From: Chromatiales bacterium
Lineage (GTDB): Bacteria > Pseudomonadota > Gammaproteobacteria > UBA6429 > Thiohalophilaceae
DNA: 64,000 nucleotides
Assembly (NCBI GenBank): GCA_027032075.1
Contig: JALVOC010000118.1
Coordinates: forward strand, 1-64,000
Direction of reading: 5' to 3'
Part shown: one piece after another, positions 50,848 through 61,121 of the stretch
How the letters are laid out: every line of letters begins with the position of its first letter
How positions within the stretch are numbered: the stretch's first letter is position 1
Translations under genes and position numbers: made by a program
The notes under the pieces: generated by a model
Seen by the model: the letters and a program-made list of their open reading frames with translations, nothing else
Database searches by the model: none
Told to the model about the DNA's origin: nothing

Positions 50848-51927
50848 ATGTACCTGACCCAGCTCGCTATCCGCCGGGTCCGGAACCTGCAAGAGGTGAC
50901 CATCCAGCCGGTCGCCGGCCTGAATCTCATTTATGGTGCCAACGCCAGCGGTAAAACCAGCCTGCTGGAGGCCATTCACCTGCTTTCCCATGCGCGCTCG
51001 TTCCGCAGCGCAGACATTCGTACCGTGATCCAGCATAATTCAGAAACCTTGCAGGTGACCGGACAGGTGGAGGCGCAGCCTGTTGGGCAAAAAGCCAGTC
51101 TGGGGATAGAAAAGGGAAAGAATCTCACCAGGGTCAGGATCAATCAACAAACGGTGCACCAGACGTCCAAACTCGCCGCCTTTTTGCCGGTTCAAACCAT
51201 CACCCCTGAAGTCCACCAGATCCTTGAACAGGGACCTTCACAGAGACGAAAATTTCTCGACTGGGGACTGTTTCACGTGGAACACACGTTTCATCCACTC
51301 TGGCAACAGTACAACCGGATATTGAAACAGCGAAATGCGGCGATCCGTGCGGATGATGGCCGTGCAGCGATACAACTGTGGGATGAACACCTTGCGAAAT
51401 CTGGTGTCAAACTCACCCGGTACCGCCAGGATTATGTTTCCGCCTTGCTTCCCTATACCCGGGACTATGTCCAAAAGCTCTTGCAGCTTGAAATCGAGCT
51501 GATCTATTCCCCCGGATGGAATCAGGACAAGACTTTGAAAGAAGCGCTGAAGGAGGGGATACAGTCGGATATGAAACAGGGATTCAGCCGTCTTGGCCCG
51601 CACCGGGCAGAATTGCGAATCCTTTCAAACGGCATCCCGGCGAAAGATCAATTTTCCCGTGGTCAGCAAAAGCTTCTGGTGTGTGCACTCCGGCTGGCGC
51701 AAATTGCCCATCTGCAGGAGAGTGCGGGGCAGGCAAGTGTCGTACTGGTGGATGATCTGGCGGCGGAACTGGATAAAGAGCGGAGAGCGCGCCTGTTGTC
51801 GCTTCTGAAAGAGACCGGCGCGCAAATTTTCGTAACGGTTACTGAACCTGAAATGATCGAGCACAAGATCTGGCCCGTGTCGAAATTGTTTCACGTGAAA
51901 CACGGGAAAGTGTGCGAAGTGATATAA
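50848..51927 (+). CDS. recF: DNA replication and repair protein RecF
   Basis: 359-residue SMC-like ATPase that helps load RecA at gaps. Walker A is YGANASGKTSLLEAIHLLS at residue 30 onward; the ABC signature FSRGQQKLLVCALRLAQ and Walker B VVLVDDLAAELD are present. The gene holds two ParB-binding sites, the second of them in its last codons (FHVKH). Confidence 0.97.
   Translation: MYLTQLAIRRVRNLQEVTIQPVAGLNLIYGANASGKTSLLEAIHLLSHARSFRSADIRTVIQHNSETLQVTGQVEAQPVGQKASLGIEKGKNLTRVRINQQTVHQTSKLAAFLPVQTITPEVHQILEQGPSQRRKFLDWGLFHVEHTFHPLWQQYNRILKQRNAAIRADDGRAAIQLWDEHLAKSGVKLTRYRQDYVSALLPYTRDYVQKLLQLEIELIYSPGWNQDKTLKEALKEGIQSDMKQGFSRLGPHRAELRILSNGIPAKDQFSRGQQKLLVCALRLAQIAHLQESAGQASVVLVDDLAAELDKERRARLLSLLKETGAQIFVTVTEPEMIEHKIWPVSKLFHVKHGKVCEVI
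51269..51284. promoter_or_regulatory. parS site 1 (inside recF)
   Basis: TGTTTCACGTGGAACA, a 16-bp near-palindrome differing in one base from the consensus TGTTTCACGTGAAACA and a common natural variant. It lies in coding sequence of recF near the origin, the normal place for ParB loading sites. Confidence 0.88.
51887..51902. promoter_or_regulatory. parS site 2 (inside recF)
   Basis: TGTTTCACGTGAAACA, a perfect match to the parS consensus and fully palindromic. It encodes part of the RecF C-terminus. It lies about 600 bp from the other parS, and about 2 kb from the probable oriC. Confidence 0.95.
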
Positions 51928-54372
<2,445 letters not shown>

Positions 54373-54373
54373 C

Positions 54374-54402
54374 AAAAACGGGACGCATGTCCCGTTTTTT
54401 TT
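54374..54402 (+). terminator. Rho-independent terminator after gyrB
   Basis: Stem AAAAACGGGAC/GTCCCGTTTTT (54374-54384 with 54389-54399), loop GCAT, followed by T to 54402. It begins at the base after the gyrB stop, closing the dnaA-gyrB block. Confidence 0.92.
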
Positions 54403-54547
54403 GTCCCCGCCGACATTGCTGCTTGAAACCGGCGGGGACGGGTTTACCTCTAAGCGTGGGGAAACTGTCGCCCGATGAAGGATGCGCCCGCGCAGCGACA
54501 CGCCGCCTTTCGAAAATGAAGAGCCGCTTTATCCAATAGAGGACAAA

Positions 54548-55132
54548 ATGAAATCCAGCCGATACCTCGTTGTGGCTTTTATGTGTTTCTACAGCCTTGC
54601 GGGTCATGCCGGGGAAAATATTCTGGTGCCGATGGTCGGGATGGTTGACTGGAGCAGCACGCAGGGCCATCGCGTGCGGGGTAGCGATATCAGTTTTTCC
54701 AGTGGCAGTGAGGGGAGCGCGGGATTCAAATATCTTTATTTGTTTGATTTTGGTCTGGCGGTTGGCGGCAACCTCTTTACCTATACCAAAGAGGTGAGGG
54801 AGAAAAATCTTGCCGAGGATTCGGTATTTATCCACAACCATGTACTTCTCAGTTATTTTTTTAATCAAAAGGGAGACTTGAAACCCTATGTGGGAGTGGG
54901 CACCGGTTATGTCTTCAACCGTTTCAGGAACGGCACGCTGGATCTGGAGAGCTCGCTGGGGAATTCCAGCGAATTGAATCTTGGTTTCCTGTGGTCTTTC
55001 AGCCGGCGCGTGGGGTTACAGCTGGAATACAAATATGTGAACTTCAATTTGAAAAAAGAGATTGATAATTACGGCACAAAAATCAAAAGTAATGCACATA
55101 CGTTGTTTTTAGGTGTGTCTGTTCATATTTAG
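54548..55132 (+). CDS. Outer-membrane beta-barrel protein of unknown function
   Basis: 194 residues from the ATG at 54548. A signal peptide (YLVVAFMCFYSLAGHA) is followed by alternating beta segments with aromatic girdle residues and the pattern YVGVGTGYVFNRF and LEYKYVNFNL. This is the OmpW/OprF-N-like eight-stranded barrel layout, but I cannot assign a named family. The last strand ends LFLGVSVHI. It stands between gyrB and the helix-hairpin-helix gene, with a 10-bp gap to the latter. Confidence 0.78.
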   Translation: MKSSRYLVVAFMCFYSLAGHAGENILVPMVGMVDWSSTQGHRVRGSDISFSSGSEGSAGFKYLYLFDFGLAVGGNLFTYTKEVREKNLAEDSVFIHNHVLLSYFFNQKGDLKPYVGVGTGYVFNRFRNGTLDLESSLGNSSELNLGFLWSFSRRVGLQLEYKYVNFNLKKEIDNYGTKIKSNAHTLFLGVSVHI

Positions 55133-55142
55133 CGGATTTTTT

Positions 55143-55403
55143 ATGCCAGCAAACAAGGCGTTACAGGCAATCCCGGGTGTAGGCAAGAGTCTTGCCCGGG
55201 ATTTGTCGGATTTGGGCTACCAGAGCGTGCATGATCTGCGGGGCCAAAATCCGGAAAAAATGTATCGTGCACTTTGCCAGCTGCGGGGCGAGCACATCGA
55301 CCGCTGTGTCTTGTATGTGTTTCGCTGTGCGGTCTATTTTGCCAGCCACACAGATCATGATCCGGAGCGGTTGAAATGGTGGAACTGGAAGGACCGCAAA
55401 TAA
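55143..55403 (+). CDS. Helix-hairpin-helix protein (Cdd1/pathogenicity-locus family)
   Basis: 86 residues. The N-terminal LQAIPGVGKSLARDLSDLGY is a helix-hairpin-helix DNA-binding motif; the rest (RALCQLRGEHIDRCVLYVFRCAVYFA) matches the Cdd1-type family, loosely named 'pathogenicity locus' or 'mitomycin resistance' proteins. Role unknown. It probably shares a transcript with the barrel protein. Confidence 0.84.
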   Translation: MPANKALQAIPGVGKSLARDLSDLGYQSVHDLRGQNPEKMYRALCQLRGEHIDRCVLYVFRCAVYFASHTDHDPERLKWWNWKDRK

Positions 55404-55412
55404 AAAATAAAT

Positions 55413-55508
55413 TCAGCTGTTTTTGTTTTGATTAAACTGTGGACTTAACAGTCGTTTCAGAGATTCGATGTAGGTTTCGAATGCCTGCCGGCCGTTATCG
55501 GTAAGACG
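55413..55508 (-). pseudogene. Remnant of a winged-helix/MarR-like regulator (C-terminal fragment)
   Basis: The minus strand reads RLTDNGRQAFETYIESLKRL and eleven further residues before a stop, the typical end of HTH_34/MarR-type winged-helix regulators (LT..GR.AF..Y...L). The codon before it is TAA, where TAC (Tyr) would be expected, preceded in frame by TRF. No start or DNA-binding half remains, since plsC occupies the upstream sequence. Most likely a gene-decay scar. Confidence 0.5.
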
Positions 55509-55528
55509 TTAGAAGCGTGTGGCTGATT

Positions 55529-56254
55529 TTATTCCTTGGCCGCTTCCCCGCTGATGCGTTCCATGGTGGATTCAATCCAGTTTCGTGCCTCCTCCAGGAT
55601 CTCTTCCGGTTTGCGGTTCTTGCTGGGGATGGGTGGGCCGATGACAACCTGGATCACGCCCGGCTTTTTCAGAAACTGGCCCTTTGGCCAGAATTCACCG
55701 GCATTGTGGGCAACGGGGGTGACCGGGTAACCGCTTTCGGCGGCAAGGATGGCGCCACCAAGTTTGTAACGGACTTTTTTACCCGGCGGGACGCGGGTGC
55801 CTTCCGGAAAAATCACCACCCAGATCCCTTTTTGCAAACGGTCAATGCCCTGCCGCACGATTTGCCTGATGGCCTGCTGTCCGGCGTTGCGATCGATGGC
55901 GATTGGCTTGATGATGGCGAGTCCCCAACCAAAAAAGGGGATCCAGAGTAACTCCCGCTTGATGACGAAAGTCTGGGCGGGGAATATCTGCTGCAAGGCC
56001 AGGGTTTCCCAGGTGGACTGATGCTTGCAAAAGATGATGCCGTTGGTTTCGGGTATGTTTTCCGTGCCCTCGATGCGGTAATCCAGGCCGCAAAGCACCT
56101 TGAGCATCCAGACGTGCAATACCCCGTAGCTGTGAATAATGGTGTAACGGTATTTCTGCGGCAGTGCCAACATAAACAGGGAGAGGATCGCGATCACGAT
56201 AGTGGCGATGATCATGAAGAGACTGAATAAAAACGAGCGCAGGTATTGCAGCAT
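55529..56254 (-). CDS. plsC: 1-acyl-sn-glycerol-3-phosphate acyltransferase
   Basis: 241-residue inner-membrane enzyme making phosphatidic acid. N-terminal membrane helix (FLFSLFMIIATIVIAILSLFM). The active-site block reads KHQSTWET, that is HX4E rather than the usual HX4D; FPEGTRVPPGK is the second conserved block. The KHQSTWE variant occurs, as far as I recall, in a subgroup of beta- and gammaproteobacterial PlsC proteins, so activity is likely kept. It follows gmhB with a 3-bp gap. Confidence 0.9.
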   Translation of the reverse strand: MLQYLRSFLFSLFMIIATIVIAILSLFMLALPQKYRYTIIHSYGVLHVWMLKVLCGLDYRIEGTENIPETNGIIFCKHQSTWETLALQQIFPAQTFVIKRELLWIPFFGWGLAIIKPIAIDRNAGQQAIRQIVRQGIDRLQKGIWVVIFPEGTRVPPGKKVRYKLGGAILAAESGYPVTPVAHNAGEFWPKGQFLKKPGVIQVVIGPPIPSKNRKPEEILEEARNWIESTMERISGEAAKE

Positions 56255-56257
56255 GCC

Positions 56258-56797
56258 TCAGTTTTCCTCCAATAATGAATTCACGACGGCAGCCAGATCG
56301 TCATAGACCGGTACGCCTTCCAGCCCCTCCCCTTTTTCCAGGGTGCGCCGCCCTTTGCCGGTTTTGACCAGGATGGGCCGTGCACCCATGGTTCTGGCCG
56401 ATTGCAGGTCACGCAAGGAATCACCGACCACGGGGACACCGGTGAGATCGACAGCAAAGTGTTGCTGGATCTGTTGTAACAGCCCCGGCATGGGTTTGCG
56501 GCAATCACAGTTGTCATCCGGCCCGTGCGGGCAATAGGCGATGTAATCTATGGCGCCGCCCTTTTCCGCCAACAGCCGTGCCAGCTTGTCGTGCATTGCC
56601 GCAAGTGTCGCCTCGTCGTAAAAACCGCGCGCGATACCGGACTGATTGGTGGCAACGGCCACGGTGTAGCCTGCCTGTTTCAGGCGGGCAATTGCTTCAA
56701 GGCTGCCTGGCAGGGGGATGAATTCCTCCACGGATTTGATATAGGCATCCGAATCCTCGTTGATAACGCCGTCACGATCGAGAATGATCAGTTTCAT
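56258..56797 (-). CDS. gmhB: D-glycero-D-manno-heptose-1,7-bisphosphate 7-phosphatase
   Basis: 179-residue HAD phosphatase for LPS heptose precursor synthesis. The nucleophile motif LDRDGVINEDSDAY is at residue 5 onward, ATNQSGIARG follows, and the zinc-binding cysteines lie in YCPHGPDDNCDCRKP. Located between glyS and plsC as in many gammaproteobacteria, but with a MazG-like gene inserted before it. Confidence 0.95.
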   Translation of the reverse strand: MKLIILDRDGVINEDSDAYIKSVEEFIPLPGSLEAIARLKQAGYTVAVATNQSGIARGFYDEATLAAMHDKLARLLAEKGGAIDYIAYCPHGPDDNCDCRKPMPGLLQQIQQHFAVDLTGVPVVGDSLRDLQSARTMGARPILVKTGKGRRTLEKGEGLEGVPVYDDLAAVVNSLLEEN

Positions 56798-56879
56798 CTG
56801 TTTTCAGCCAGGGAACGCACAGAGGTTAATCACGGCCTTGAAGAATACGGGTGGGTAAGCGAAACATATTGATAAAGCA

Positions 56880-57209
56880 TCAGTCCCTGAATTCCGACAC
56901 GCGGATACGGCCGTTGACCATTTTGGATTCGCGCTGCATGATTTTTTCCATTTTCGCCCAGAAAGCCTCGTTAAGATCGAAATCCGCCGCAATGGCAGTG
57001 CCAATCAGGAGGATAAACAGATCCGCCACCTCTTCCGCCAGTGCCGCCTTGTCCTTGCCTTTGGTGACGCAGGCGGAGATTTCGCCAAGCTCTTCGGCCA
57101 TCAGGGCGATGCGGTAGGTCAGCTCCTCCCCGCCGGTGTTTTTGAAATCATGCTTGTCATGGAAAGCCTGGACCACGGCGAGCATTTCCTTGTAGGAGTC
57201 TTTGTTCAT
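56880..57209 (-). CDS. MazG-like nucleotide pyrophosphohydrolase
   Basis: 109 residues, all-alpha NTP pyrophosphatase fold. Metal-binding acidic motifs ALMAEELGEISACV and ALAEEVADLFILLIG match the EEXXE...EXXD pattern of MazG/dUTPase-like enzymes. It could hydrolyse damaged or modified nucleotides; the substrate cannot be read from sequence. It sits between glyS and gmhB. Confidence 0.87.
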   Translation of the reverse strand: MNKDSYKEMLAVVQAFHDKHDFKNTGGEELTYRIALMAEELGEISACVTKGKDKAALAEEVADLFILLIGTAIAADFDLNEAFWAKMEKIMQRESKMVNGRIRVSEFRD

Positions 57210-57233
57210 GGTTTTAGTATCGCTCGTAACAAA

Positions 57234-59303
57234 TCACTTCTGCAGCCGCGAGATATCCGCCACCTGCAGGAACAACCCATGCAGCTGGTTCAGCAAGGCG
57301 ATGCGATTGTCCCGCAGGGTTTTGTTTTCATCCATCACCATCACCTCGTCAAAGAAGTTGTCCACCGGTTCCCGCAGTTCGGCCAGTTTTTGCAACGCCG
57401 CTTCGTAATCGCCTTTCTCCAGCAAAGGGGAGACGCTTTTGCTCAAGGCAGTGAGGCTGGCGTAAAGGTTCTTTTCACCTGCCTCCTGAAACAATGCCGC
57501 ATCGACGTTACCGGGCAGTTTGCCTTTCACTTTTTTGAGGATATTGCCGATACGTTTGTTGGCGGCAGCCAGACTTTCCGCCTGCGGCAGTTTACGGAAG
57601 GTGCTCACTGCGTGGATGCGTTTGTCGATATCCACCGGGCGGGGCAGGTGAAGCGCGGTAACCGCGTCCAGCACATCGGCAGGGATGCCCTGTTCATGAT
57701 AGTAGGCGCGCAGGCGGTCGAGAATGAAGGCCATTACCGGCGCTACCGCCTTGGAGGCACAGAGTTCGCGTTTGTAATGGCCGGCGGCCTGTTGCAACAA
57801 CTGATGCAGATCCAGATCAATCTGCTTTTCTATCAGGATGCGCAACACACCCAAAGCGGCCCGGCGCAGTGCATAGGGATCCTTGTCGCCGCTGGGGATC
57901 TGACCGATGGCAAAAATGCCCACCAGACTGTCGAGGCGATCCGCCAGGGCAACGGCTTGGCCGATCACCTCCTGTGGCAGGGTATCTCCGGCAAAACGGG
58001 GACGGTAGTGATCATCGATGGCCTGGGCCACCAGCGGATCCTCGCCATCGTGCAACGCATAGTAGCGGCCCATAATGCCCTGCAGGCTGGGAAATTCCCC
58101 CACCATCTGGGTCATCAGGTCGCACTTGCTCAGTTCGGCGGCGCGCATCGCCAGCAGTTTGTCCCCGCCCAACTGTTCGGCAATGTTCCCGGCAAGTTTC
58201 GCCATGCGCTGGGTCTTGTCATACAGGCTGCCCAGTTTCTGCTGGAAAACCACGGATTGCAGTTCACTGATGTGGTGCGCAAGACTCTGTTTGCGATCCT
58301 GGTTCCAGAAGAATTCCGCATCGGCAAAACGGGGGCGGATGACACGCTCATTTCCTTCGCGCACTCTCTCGGGATCCCGGCTTTCGATATTGCTGATGGT
58401 GATAAAGTGCGGCAGCAATTTCCCCTGCTGGTCGACAAGATGGAAGTATTTCTGATTGGTTGACATGGTCGAGACCAGCGCCTCGGCAGGTACCTGCAGA
58501 TAACGTTCTTCAAAGTTACCCGCCACCGCCACCGGCCATTCCACCATGGCGGTGACCTCGTCCAGCAGGGACTCATCGATCACCGCCTCGCCCTCGAGTT
58601 GCAGCGCGGCTTTTTCGGTCTGCGCCTTGATGGTCTGGCGGCGCCGGGCAAAATCAGCAATGACCCTGCCGCTGCTTTCCAGCAGCACCTCGTAATCGGC
58701 AGGCACCGGGATGCTGATGTTTTCGGGGTGATGGAAACGGTGGCCGCGGCTGTTTCTGCCGGTTTTGATGCCGAGAATCTCCGCATCGATCACCTCCTCA
58801 CCGAACAGCAGCACGACCCAATGCACCGGACGGACGAACTGGGCCTCGCCGGACCCCCAGCGCATGCGCTTGGGGATCGGCAGATGGTCGAGCGCGGCGG
58901 TGATGACAGCGGCTATCAAACCATTGGCCGGCTGGCCTTTCTGCTGATGGCGGAATACCAGCCAGCTGCCCTTGGGGGTTTCCAGTTTTTCCAGATCCTC
59001 CACCGACACACCGCAGGAGCGGGCAAAACCCTCGGCCGCCTTCGTGGGGCAACCCTCCTCATCGAAGGCCGCCTGCACGGCCGGACCGCGTTTTTCGATG
59101 GCCTTGTCCGGTGTCTGCTCGGCCAGGCCCTTGATCAAGAGCGCAAGCCGGCGGGGGGTTGCAAACGGGTGAATCGAAGCAAAGGAGAGTTCGGCTTTTT
59201 TCAGGCCCTCACTCACACCCTCTTCGAAGGCCTGCATGAGCCGTTTGAGTGCCTTGGGTGGCAGCTCTTCGGTACCGATTTCAATCAGGAGGTCGCGGCT
59301 CAT
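57234..59303 (-). CDS. glyS: Glycyl-tRNA synthetase beta subunit
   Basis: 689-residue beta subunit of the alpha2beta2 enzyme; carries tRNA-binding elements. [22 protein letters not shown] at the start and the HD-like region near [18 protein letters not shown] are family marks; a DALR anticodon-binding region lies at the C-terminus. It overlaps the glyQ stop by 4 bp. Confidence 0.97.
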   Translation of the reverse strand: MSRDLLIEIGTEELPPKALKRLMQAFEEGVSEGLKKAELSFASIHPFATPRRLALLIKGLAEQTPDKAIEKRGPAVQAAFDEEGCPTKAAEGFARSCGVSVEDLEKLETPKGSWLVFRHQQKGQPANGLIAAVITAALDHLPIPKRMRWGSGEAQFVRPVHWVVLLFGEEVIDAEILGIKTGRNSRGHRFHHPENISIPVPADYEVLLESSGRVIADFARRRQTIKAQTEKAALQLEGEAVIDESLLDEVTAMVEWPVAVAGNFEERYLQVPAEALVSTMSTNQKYFHLVDQQGKLLPHFITISNIESRDPERVREGNERVIRPRFADAEFFWNQDRKQSLAHHISELQSVVFQQKLGSLYDKTQRMAKLAGNIAEQLGGDKLLAMRAAELSKCDLMTQMVGEFPSLQGIMGRYYALHDGEDPLVAQAIDDHYRPRFAGDTLPQEVIGQAVALADRLDSLVGIFAIGQIPSGDKDPYALRRAALGVLRILIEKQIDLDLHQLLQQAAGHYKRELCASKAVAPVMAFILDRLRAYYHEQGIPADVLDAVTALHLPRPVDIDKRIHAVSTFRKLPQAESLAAANKRIGNILKKVKGKLPGNVDAALFQEAGEKNLYASLTALSKSVSPLLEKGDYEAALQKLAELREPVDNFFDEVMVMDENKTLRDNRIALLNQLHGLFLQVADISRLQK

Positions 59304-60196
59304 GCGGCGGCCCCCTTGTTGCTCAGCATGGGGAATCCCAGCGCCTCGCGGGAAGTATAGTAGGCCTCGGCCACGGCACGGGCGAGATCGCGCACCCTGA
59401 GGATATAACGCTGCCGTTCGGTGACGGAGATGGCGTGCCGGGCGTCCAGCAGATTGAAGGTATGTGAAGCCTTCAGCACCTGCTCATACGCAGGCAACGG
59501 CAGGCCAAGCTCGATCAGTTTGCGGCTCTCGGACTCGCAGTGATCGAACAACTTGAAGAGGAAATCGACATCCGCATGTTCAAAGTTATAGGCGGATTGT
59601 TCCACTTCGTTCTGGTGGTAGACATCGCCATAGGTGACTTTGCCGAACGGACCGTCGGACCAGACAAGATCATAAATGCTCTCCACCCCCTGCAGGTACA
59701 TGGCAATCCGCTCGAGGCCGTAGGTGATTTCCCCGGTGACCGGGCGGCAATCCAGCCCGCCAACCTGCTGGAAATAGGTGAACTGGGTGACCTCCATGCC
59801 GTTCAGCCATACCTCCCACCCCAGTCCCCAGGCGCCGAGGGAGGGCGATTCCCAGTTGTCCTCGACAAAGCGGATGTCGTGCACCAGCGGATCGATGCCG
59901 AGCATTTTCAGCGAACCGAGATAGAGCTCCTGGATATCGAGAGGTGAGGGTTTGATCACCACCTGAAACTGATAATAGTGTTGCAGGCGGTTGGGATTGT
60001 CGCCATAGCGGCCGTCGGTCGGACGGCGGGAGGGCTGCACATAGGCGGACGCCCAGGGTTCCGGGCCGATGGCGCGGATATAGGTGGCGGTATGAAAGGT
60101 GCCTGCCCCCATTTCCATATCATAGGGTTGCAGCAGCACACATCCCTGATCGGCCCAATACTGCTGCAACGCAAGGATCAGGCCCTGGAAAGTCAT
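59300..60196 (-). CDS. glyQ: Glycyl-tRNA synthetase alpha subunit
   Basis: 298-residue catalytic subunit. The ATG at 60196 ([19 protein letters not shown]) matches the usual N-terminus; an extended start 24 codons upstream is rejected. The class II motif segment [20 protein letters not shown] is conserved. It is translationally coupled to glyS. Confidence 0.97.
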   Translation of the reverse strand: MTFQGLILALQQYWADQGCVLLQPYDMEMGAGTFHTATYIRAIGPEPWASAYVQPSRRPTDGRYGDNPNRLQHYYQFQVVIKPSPLDIQELYLGSLKMLGIDPLVHDIRFVEDNWESPSLGAWGLGWEVWLNGMEVTQFTYFQQVGGLDCRPVTGEITYGLERIAMYLQGVESIYDLVWSDGPFGKVTYGDVYHQNEVEQSAYNFEHADVDFLFKLFDHCESESRKLIELGLPLPAYEQVLKASHTFNLLDARHAISVTERQRYILRVRDLARAVAEAYYTSREALGFPMLSNKGAAA

Positions 60197-60476
60197 GACA
60201 TCGGTTTTGTGGTGTTTGTGGCTCAAAGTCGTGCCTTGTTGGTCGCGGGCTGAAAAAATAGCCGCCATTATACCGGTGAGACAACGTTGCTGTAACCGTT
60301 ATGAGAACACGTTTTCTTGAAAAGACAAGGTTGTGGCCGGGCTTGAATCGGCGTTACTCTGGGGTTGTACCGGCATTCCTGACAGGCATCCCGGGCAGAA
60401 GTCGGGGAGAAAAACTCAAGTCTGTCAGGGGCGGGACGATGGAAGAAGTAACAGTTGTAAAAAGCAGGTGTGGTAT

Positions 60477-61046
60477 ATGAGTGAGATCCTGGACCAGCCG
60501 GGGAATGTCGCCCAATGGCAAACCCTGGTATTTGAGGCAGAACAGCTCTGCGGTGTGGAGCTGGATGAAGAGCTGGAAAGTTATCTGGTGTTTACCCTGA
60601 TGCGCTACCTGCGCCGCCCGGAAATGGCGCAGCGCATTCTCGCCATCGATTTTCTCGAGGCCTGTCAGCAAAACGATCCGCAGCGCAGCGAATCACTGCG
60701 CAATGTGGGCGATCAGTGTTTGCTGTTTTCCGGACTGTTTCCCCGGCGGGCGGAACGCCGTCGGGTCAAGGTCAGCTATTACGTCGATCTGGGGCGCAGC
60801 GCCTACCGCAACCTCGCCGACAGCCTGCACAGCATGACAAAACTGTTCGCCCAGCTGGCCGAGGAGTTTGTCGCCGCAATGGACACCCTGCAGGCCATCC
60901 GGGTGATGGCCGATCGAACCAACGGCCTGACCCCCCTGCAGAGCTATGAGTTGTGGAGTGACACCCAAAGCCGCATGGCATACCGGGAAGTGACGCAGAA
61001 GAGCGCCGGCTCCCCGGTGATCGCGCAACATCACAAGCCGCATTAG
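60477..61046 (+). CDS. Conserved hypothetical protein
   Basis: 189 residues starting MSEILDQPGN, mostly alpha-helical, no signal peptide or membrane segment. The most characteristic stretch is GDQCLLFSGLFPRRAERR, then VSYYVDLGRSAYRNLAD, which I recall from hypothetical proteins of gammaproteobacteria. I cannot name a function. It stands alone on the plus strand, divergent from glyQ and convergent with the FG-GAP gene. Confidence 0.75.
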   Translation: MSEILDQPGNVAQWQTLVFEAEQLCGVELDEELESYLVFTLMRYLRRPEMAQRILAIDFLEACQQNDPQRSESLRNVGDQCLLFSGLFPRRAERRRVKVSYYVDLGRSAYRNLADSLHSMTKLFAQLAEEFVAAMDTLQAIRVMADRTNGLTPLQSYELWSDTQSRMAYREVTQKSAGSPVIAQHHKPH

Positions 61047-61121
61047 GTGACAAGCTGCGGGAGGCGGTGCGGCTCTGCAGCCGGTTCGCAGTATCTGCCG
61101 CCCGTCCCCGGGTGATGTCTC

